From Klebsiella spallanzanii (GTDB taxonomy: Bacteria > Pseudomonadota > Gammaproteobacteria > Enterobacterales > Enterobacteriaceae): a stretch of 64,000 nt of DNA. Shown here in pieces: positions 60,201 to 64,000 of this stretch; the first letter of the stretch is position 1, and every line of letters begins with the position of its first letter. Location: positions 339,614-403,613 of the forward strand of contig NZ_CABGGS010000044.1 in assembly GCF_902158555.1 (NCBI RefSeq), read 5' to 3'. The position numbers and the translations under genes are program-made. The notes under the pieces are model-generated. The model had not been told where the DNA came from. It made no database searches and saw only the letters and a list, made by a program, of their open reading frames with translations.

Positions 60201-60962
60201 ATTCGCTTCCGTGATATTCAGGCGCAGCCGCGCAAGATTATCTCCAGCCCAACCTGGTCCGGTCTGGAAGATGAACACGTCTCTTACAACGCTGGCTATA
60301 CCAACGTTCACGAGCTGATCCCATGGCGTACCCTGTCTGGCCGTCAGTCCCTGTATCAGGACCACCAGTGGATGCGTGATTTTGGTGAAAGCCTGTTGGT
60401 TTATCGTCCACCTATTGATACCCGTTCGGTGAAAGAGGTAATGGGGCGCAAATCTAACGGCAACCCTGAGAAGGCGCTGAACTTCCTGACGCCGCACCAG
60501 AAATGGGGCATTCACTCTACCTATAGCGACAACCTGCTGATGCTGACCTTAGGTCGCGGTGGTCCGGTGGTGTGGATGAGCGAAGAAGATGCCAAAGAGA
60601 TCGGTATTGAAGATAACGACTGGATTGAAGTCTTCAACAACAACGGCGCGTTGACCGCTCGTGCGGTTGTGAGCCAGCGTGTGCCGGCCGGGATGACCAT
60701 GATGTACCACGCGCAGGAGCGCATCGTGAACCTGCCGGGTTCAGAAATTACCGGCCAGCGCGGCGGTATCCATAACTCGGTGACTCGCATCACGCCAAAA
60801 CCGACCCATATGATCGGTGGTTATGCGCAGTTGGCCTACAGCTTTAACTACTACGGTACCGTAGGCTCGAACCGTGATGAGTTTGTCGTGGTACGTAAGA
60901 TGAAGAATATTGACTGGTTGGACGGCGAAGGCAATGACCAGGTACAGGAGAGCGTAAAATGA
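57219..60962 (+). CDS. narG: respiratory nitrate reductase A, alpha subunit
   Basis: The 1247-residue catalytic subunit (E. coli length) binds bis-MGD and the FS0 [4Fe-4S] cluster through His50, Cys54, Cys58 and a later Cys (STHGVNCTGSCSW, EPRGCPRGAS). The N-terminal MSKFLDRFRYFKQ is the remnant Tat-like tail. It reduces nitrate to nitrite on the cytoplasmic face, with electrons from NarH. A GGAG site precedes the ATG. The stop overlaps narH. Confidence 0.98.
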   Translation: MSKFLDRFRYFKQKGETFADGHGQILNTNRDWEDGYRQRWQHDKVVRSTHGVNCTGSCSWKIYVKNGLVTWETQQTDYPRTRPDLPNHEPRGCPRGASYSWYLYSANRLKYPLMRKRLMKMWREAKVQHSDPVAAWASIIEDADKAKSFKQARGRGGFVRSSWQEVNELIAASNVYTVKTYGPDRVAGFSPIPAMSMVSYASGARYLSLIGGTCLSFYDWYCDLPPASPQTWGEQTDVPESADWYNSSYIIAWGSNVPQTRTPDAHFFTEVRYKGTKTVAITPDYAEIAKLCDLWLAPKQGTDAAMALAMGHVMLREFHLDKPSQYFTDYVRRYTDMPMLVMLEERDGFYAAGRMLRAADLVDGLGQEENPEWKTVAFDEKGEMIAPNGSIGYRWGDKGKWNLEQRDGKTGEEVELRLSLLGSHDDVAQVGFPYFGGDGTEHFASVKLENILLHKLPVKRLQLADGTTALVTTVYDLTMANYGLERGLNDENCATRYEDIKAYTPAWAEKITGVSSAHIIRTAREFADNADKTHGRSMIIVGAGLNHWFHLDMNYRGLINMLVFCGCVGQSGGGWAHYVGQEKLRPQTGWQPLAFALDWQRPARHMNSTSYFYNHSSQWRYESVTAQELLSPLADKSRYTGHLLDFNVRAERMGWLPSAPQLGTNPLRIADEAKKAGMTPVDYTVKALKEGSIRFAAEQPENGKNHPRNLFIWRSNLLGSSGKGHEYMLKYLLGTEHGIQGLDLGKQGGVKPEEVEWQDNGLDGKLDLVVTLDFRLSSTCLYSDIVLPTATWYEKDDMNTSDMHPFIHPLSAAVDPAWESKSDWEIYKGIAKKFSEVCVGHLGQETDIVTLPIQHDSAAELAQPLDVKDWKKGECDLIPGKTAPHIIPVQRDYPATYERFTSIGPLMEKIGNGGKGIAWNTQSEMDLLRKLNYTKAEGPAKGQPMLDTAIDAAEMILTLAPETNGQVAVKAWAALSEFTGRDHTHLALNKEDEKIRFRDIQAQPRKIISSPTWSGLEDEHVSYNAGYTNVHELIPWRTLSGRQSLYQDHQWMRDFGESLLVYRPPIDTRSVKEVMGRKSNGNPEKALNFLTPHQKWGIHSTYSDNLLMLTLGRGGPVVWMSEEDAKEIGIEDNDWIEVFNNNGALTARAVVSQRVPAGMTMMYHAQERIVNLPGSEITGQRGGIHNSVTRITPKPTHMIGGYAQLAYSFNYYGTVGSNRDEFVVVRKMKNIDWLDGEGNDQVQESVK

Positions 60963-62497
60963 AAATTCGTTCACAAGTCGGCATGGTGCTGAATCTCGAT
61001 AAATGCATCGGCTGCCATACCTGCTCAGTCACCTGTAAAAACGTCTGGACCAGTCGTGAAGGGACCGAGTACGCGTGGTTCAACAACGTTGAAACCAAGC
61101 CGGGCACCGGATTCCCGACCGACTGGGAAGACCAGGAGAAGTACAAAGGCGGTTGGATCCGTAAGATTAACGGCAAGCTGGTGCCGCGTATGGGTAACAA
61201 AGCGCTGCTGCTGGGTAAAATCTTCGCCAACCCGCATCTGCCGGGTCTGGATGATTACTACGAGCCGTTTGATTTTGACTACCAGACGCTGCACAACGCA
61301 CCGGCTGATAGCAAAGCCCAGCCGATTGCTCGTCCACGTTCGCTGATTACCGGCAAACGTATGGACAAGATCACCAAAGGTCCGAACTGGGAAGACGACC
61401 TCGGTGGTGAGTTTGAGAAGCTGTCGAAAGACAAGAACTTCGAGAACATGCAGAAGGCAATGTACGGCCAGTTCGAAAATACCTTCATGATGTACCTGCC
61501 GCGCCTGTGCGAGCACTGCCTGAACCCGGCATGTGTCGCGACCTGCCCGAGCGGTGCGATTTACAAGCGTGAAGAAGACGGCATCGTACTGATCGATCAG
61601 GACAAGTGCCGCGGCTGGCGTATGTGCATCACCGGCTGCCCGTATAAAAAAATCTACTTCAACTGGAAGAGCGGCAAGTCTGAAAAATGTATCTTCTGCT
61701 ATCCGCGTATTGAAGCGGGTCAGCCGACCGTGTGTTCCGAAACCTGCGTCGGTCGTATCCGTTATCTCGGCGTGCTGTTGTATGACGCGGACGCGATTGA
61801 GACCGCAGCCAGCACCGAGAATGAGAAAGATCTGTATCAGCGTCAGCTGGACGTGTTCCTCGATCCAAACGATCCGAAAGTGATTGAGCAGGCGCAGAAA
61901 GACGGTATTCCGTTGAGCGTGATTGACGCCGCCCAGAAATCGCCGGTCTACAAAATGGCGATGGACTGGAAGCTGGCACTGCCGCTGCACCCGGAATATC
62001 GTACGCTGCCGATGGTCTGGTACGTGCCGCCGCTGTCACCCATTCAGTCCGCCGCCGATGCGGGTGAACTGGGCAGCAACGGTATCCTGCCGGACGTCGA
62101 AAGTCTGCGTATCCCGGTTCAGTACCTGGCGAACCTGCTGACCGCAGGCGACACCCAGCCGGTGCTGCTGGCGCTGAAACGTATGCTGGCAATGCGTCAC
62201 TTCAAACGTACGGAAACGGTCGATGGCGTTATCGATACCCGTGCGCTGGAAGAGGTCGGTCTGACCGAAGCGCAGGCGCAGGAAATGTACCGCTACCTGG
62301 CGATTGCTAACTACGAAGATCGCTTTGTGGTGCCAAGCAGTCACCGTGAACAAGCGCGCGAAGCGTTCCCGGAGAAAAATGGTTGTGGTTTTAGCTTCGG
62401 CGACGGCTGCCACGGTTCTGACACCAAGTTTAATCTGTTCAACAGCCGCCGTATTGATTCTGTGGATGTGAGCAGCAAAACGGAGCCACACGCATGA
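60959..62497 (+). CDS. narH: respiratory nitrate reductase A, beta subunit
   Basis: The 512-residue iron-sulfur subunit has four Cys groups for three [4Fe-4S] clusters and one [3Fe-4S] cluster: CIGCHTCSVTC, CEHCLNPACVATCPSG, CRGWRMCITGCPYKK (Trp replaces one Cys, giving the 3Fe cluster) and CIFCYPRIEAGQPTVCSETC. It carries electrons from NarI to NarG. Start and stop overlap its neighbours by 4 nt. Confidence 0.98.
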   Translation: MKIRSQVGMVLNLDKCIGCHTCSVTCKNVWTSREGTEYAWFNNVETKPGTGFPTDWEDQEKYKGGWIRKINGKLVPRMGNKALLLGKIFANPHLPGLDDYYEPFDFDYQTLHNAPADSKAQPIARPRSLITGKRMDKITKGPNWEDDLGGEFEKLSKDKNFENMQKAMYGQFENTFMMYLPRLCEHCLNPACVATCPSGAIYKREEDGIVLIDQDKCRGWRMCITGCPYKKIYFNWKSGKSEKCIFCYPRIEAGQPTVCSETCVGRIRYLGVLLYDADAIETAASTENEKDLYQRQLDVFLDPNDPKVIEQAQKDGIPLSVIDAAQKSPVYKMAMDWKLALPLHPEYRTLPMVWYVPPLSPIQSAADAGELGSNGILPDVESLRIPVQYLANLLTAGDTQPVLLALKRMLAMRHFKRTETVDGVIDTRALEEVGLTEAQAQEMYRYLAIANYEDRFVVPSSHREQAREAFPEKNGCGFSFGDGCHGSDTKFNLFNSRRIDSVDVSSKTEPHA

Positions 62498-63204
62498 TTG
62501 AACTCGTGGTGATTTCACGTCTCCTTGAGTACCCGGATGCTGCCTTATGGCAGCATCAAGGCGAACTCTTTGACGTTCTGTCTGAATCAGAAAAACTGGA
62601 TAAAGGGGATGCTCAGATGCTGGGCATGTTCCTGCGCGAGTTAACCGCCCAGGATCTGCTGGATGCTCAGGCTGCCTACAGCGAACTGTTTGACCGTGGT
62701 CGTGCGACGTCGCTGCTGCTGTTTGAACACGTGCATGGCGAATCTCGTGACCGTGGACAGGCGATGGTCGATCTGCTGAATCAGTACGAACAGCACGGAC
62801 TGGTGCTCGACAGCCGCGAGCTACCGGATCACCTGCCGCTGTATCTGGAATATCTGGCGCAGTTGCCGGAGAGCGAAGCGATTGGCGGTTTACAGGACAT
62901 CGCACCGATTCTGGCGCTGCTTTGTGCCCGTCTTCAACAGCGTGAGAGCCGTTATGCGGTACTGTTCGAACAGTTGTTGAAGCTAGCAAACAGTGCGGTA
63001 GATGAAGCGAAAGTGGCGGAGAAAATTGCGGACGAAGCCCGTGATGACACGCCGCAGGCGCTTGATGCGGTCTGGGAAGAAGAGCAGGTCAAATTCTTTG
63101 CTGACCAGGGCTGCGGTGAGTCGGAAATATCGAATCACCAGCGTCGTTTTGCCGGAGCCGTTGCCCCGCAATATTTGAATATCTCTAACGGAGGACAGCA
63201 ATAA
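62494..63204 (+). CDS. narJ: nitrate reductase molybdenum cofactor assembly chaperone
   Basis: The 236-residue helical TorD/NarJ-family chaperone ([50 protein letters not shown]) binds the NarG N-terminus during cofactor insertion and membrane attachment. It is not part of the final enzyme. It overlaps narH by 4 nt and narI by one base. Confidence 0.97.
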   Translation: MIELVVISRLLEYPDAALWQHQGELFDVLSESEKLDKGDAQMLGMFLRELTAQDLLDAQAAYSELFDRGRATSLLLFEHVHGESRDRGQAMVDLLNQYEQHGLVLDSRELPDHLPLYLEYLAQLPESEAIGGLQDIAPILALLCARLQQRESRYAVLFEQLLKLANSAVDEAKVAEKIADEARDDTPQALDAVWEEEQVKFFADQGCGESEISNHQRRFAGAVAPQYLNISNGGQQ

Positions 63205-63881
63205 TGCACTTCCTGAATATGTTCTTCTTTGACATTTATCCGTACATTGCGGGTTCTGTCTTCCTGATCGGCAGCTGGCTGCGCTATGACTACGGTCAGT
63301 ACACCTGGCGCGCCGCTTCCAGCCAGATGCTGGATCGCAAAGGGATGAATCTGGCATCGAACCTGTTCCACATTGGGATTCTGGGCATTTTCGCCGGTCA
63401 CTTCCTGGGTATGCTGACACCGCACTGGATGTATGAAGCGTGGCTACCGCTGGACGTGAAACAGAAGATGGCGATGTTTGCCGGCGGTGCTTCTGGCGTC
63501 ATGTGCCTGGTGGGCGGCGTGCTGCTGCTGAAGCGCCGTCTGTTTAGTCCGCGCGTGCGTGCGACCACGACCGGTGCCGATATTCTGGTGCTCTCCGTGC
63601 TGGTTATCCAGTGTGCGCTGGGTTTGCTGACCATTCCGTTCTCCGCTCAGCATATGGACGGTAGCGAAATGATGAAGCTGGTCAATTGGGCGCAGTCCGT
63701 GGTGACCTTCCACGGTGGCGCTTCTCAGCATCTGGACGGGGTCGCGTTTATCTTCCGTATGCACCTTGTTCTCGGAATGACGCTGTTCCTGCTGTTCCCG
63801 TTCTCGCGCCTGGTACATATCTGGAGCGTGCCGGTTGAGTATTTGACTCGCAAGTATCAGATTGTTCGTGCGCGTCACTGA
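63204..63881 (+). CDS. narI: respiratory nitrate reductase A, gamma subunit (cytochrome b)
   Basis: The 225-residue membrane subunit has five helices and two b haems that oxidise menaquinol or ubiquinol. Candidate haem ligands are His residues in [16 protein letters not shown], and in [15 protein letters not shown] with [22 protein letters not shown]. It anchors NarGH to the inner membrane. Last gene of the operon, followed by a terminator. Confidence 0.98.
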   Translation: MHFLNMFFFDIYPYIAGSVFLIGSWLRYDYGQYTWRAASSQMLDRKGMNLASNLFHIGILGIFAGHFLGMLTPHWMYEAWLPLDVKQKMAMFAGGASGVMCLVGGVLLLKRRLFSPRVRATTTGADILVLSVLVIQCALGLLTIPFSAQHMDGSEMMKLVNWAQSVVTFHGGASQHLDGVAFIFRMHLVLGMTLFLLFPFSRLVHIWSVPVEYLTRKYQIVRARH

Positions 63882-63901
63882 TAACGTGCTGTAACGCTCT
63901 A

Positions 63902-63927
63902 AACCCCGCTCCGGCGGGGTTTTTTGT
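63902..63927 (+). terminator. intrinsic terminator of narGHJI
   Basis: AACCCCGC, a TCCG loop and GCGGGGTT are followed by a T-run, 20 nt after the narI stop. Confidence 0.9.
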
Positions 63928-63941
63928 TTGTGCGGCCTGTT

Positions 63942-64000
63942 CCCCGGCGGCGCTGCGCTTGGCCGGGCTACAGGGCTGGCGCGTATTTGTAGCCCGGCCA
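63942..64000. repeat. REP/BIME-like repeat at window edge
   Basis: CCCGGCGGCGCTGCGCTTGG-CCGGGCTACA and an oppositely oriented TGTAGCCCGGCCA at the very end look like two REP units in inverted order (a BIME). It continues beyond the window. Confidence 0.55.

Overview
The window is a chromosomal segment of a Klebsiella/Raoultella-type member of the Enterobacteriaceae, with the Klebsiella oxytoca complex as the best guess. The backbone order pth-ychF, ychH, dauA, prs-ispE-lolB, hemA-prfA-prmC-sirB2-sirB1-kdsA, chaA/chaB/chaC, ychN, ychO, narLX, narK, narGHJI is enteric. A nasR-nasFEDCBA assimilatory nitrate operon lies between ychN and ychO, as known from Klebsiella, and an albA-type albicidin-binding regulator is also present. 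Identification is by recalled protein families and gene order, since no search was run.

Left part (1-22.9 kb), mostly accessory. (i) A four-gene operon cut by the window edge: circularly permuted ATP-grasp, alpha-E protein, transglutaminase and an Anbu proteasome-like peptidase. (ii) azlCD with a divergent AraC regulator, then an RluA-type pseudouridine synthase. (iii) A HypT-like LysR regulator divergent from an ATP-type PEP carboxykinase whose stop codon was rebuilt by insertion of a 206-bp inverted-repeat element. (iv) A LysR regulator divergent from a flavodoxin-fold oxidoreductase and a decayed aldo/keto reductase. (v) A porin, an AbgB-like M20 hydrolase and an MFS transporter, opposite a GAF/PucR-type regulator broken by frameshifts. 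(vi) A DHA2-type MFS exporter. (vii) A lone mannitol/fructose-type EIIA overlapping a sugar-porter gene, preceded by almost 0.9 kb without a gene.

Middle part (22.9-40.1 kb), conserved housekeeping genes: translation (ychF, pth, prfA, prmC), PRPP and isoprenoid synthesis (prs, ispE), lipoprotein sorting (lolB), haem (hemA), KDO (kdsA) and cation exchange (chaA). AlbA can be read as a long MerR form and a 221-residue short form. An ERIC element lies between dauA and prs, and a PurR-like operator lies inside ispE.

Right part (40.1-64 kb), nitrate metabolism. NasR (NIT-ANTAR antiterminator) precedes nasF, whose control region shows two NtrC-like sites, a sigma-54 promoter, a hexaloop hairpin and a leader terminator. 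The operon encodes an ABC importer (NasFED), a NasC-NasB reductase that reads as one uninterrupted chain here, and nitrate reductase NasA. After ychO come the NarXL two-component system, the NarK transporter and the respiratory nitrate reductase NarGHJI, with FNR and NarL sites at the spacings expected from E. coli. Nitrate therefore serves both as nitrogen source (nas) and as electron acceptor (nar) from adjacent loci.

No rRNA, tRNA, CRISPR array, transposase or prophage gene was seen.
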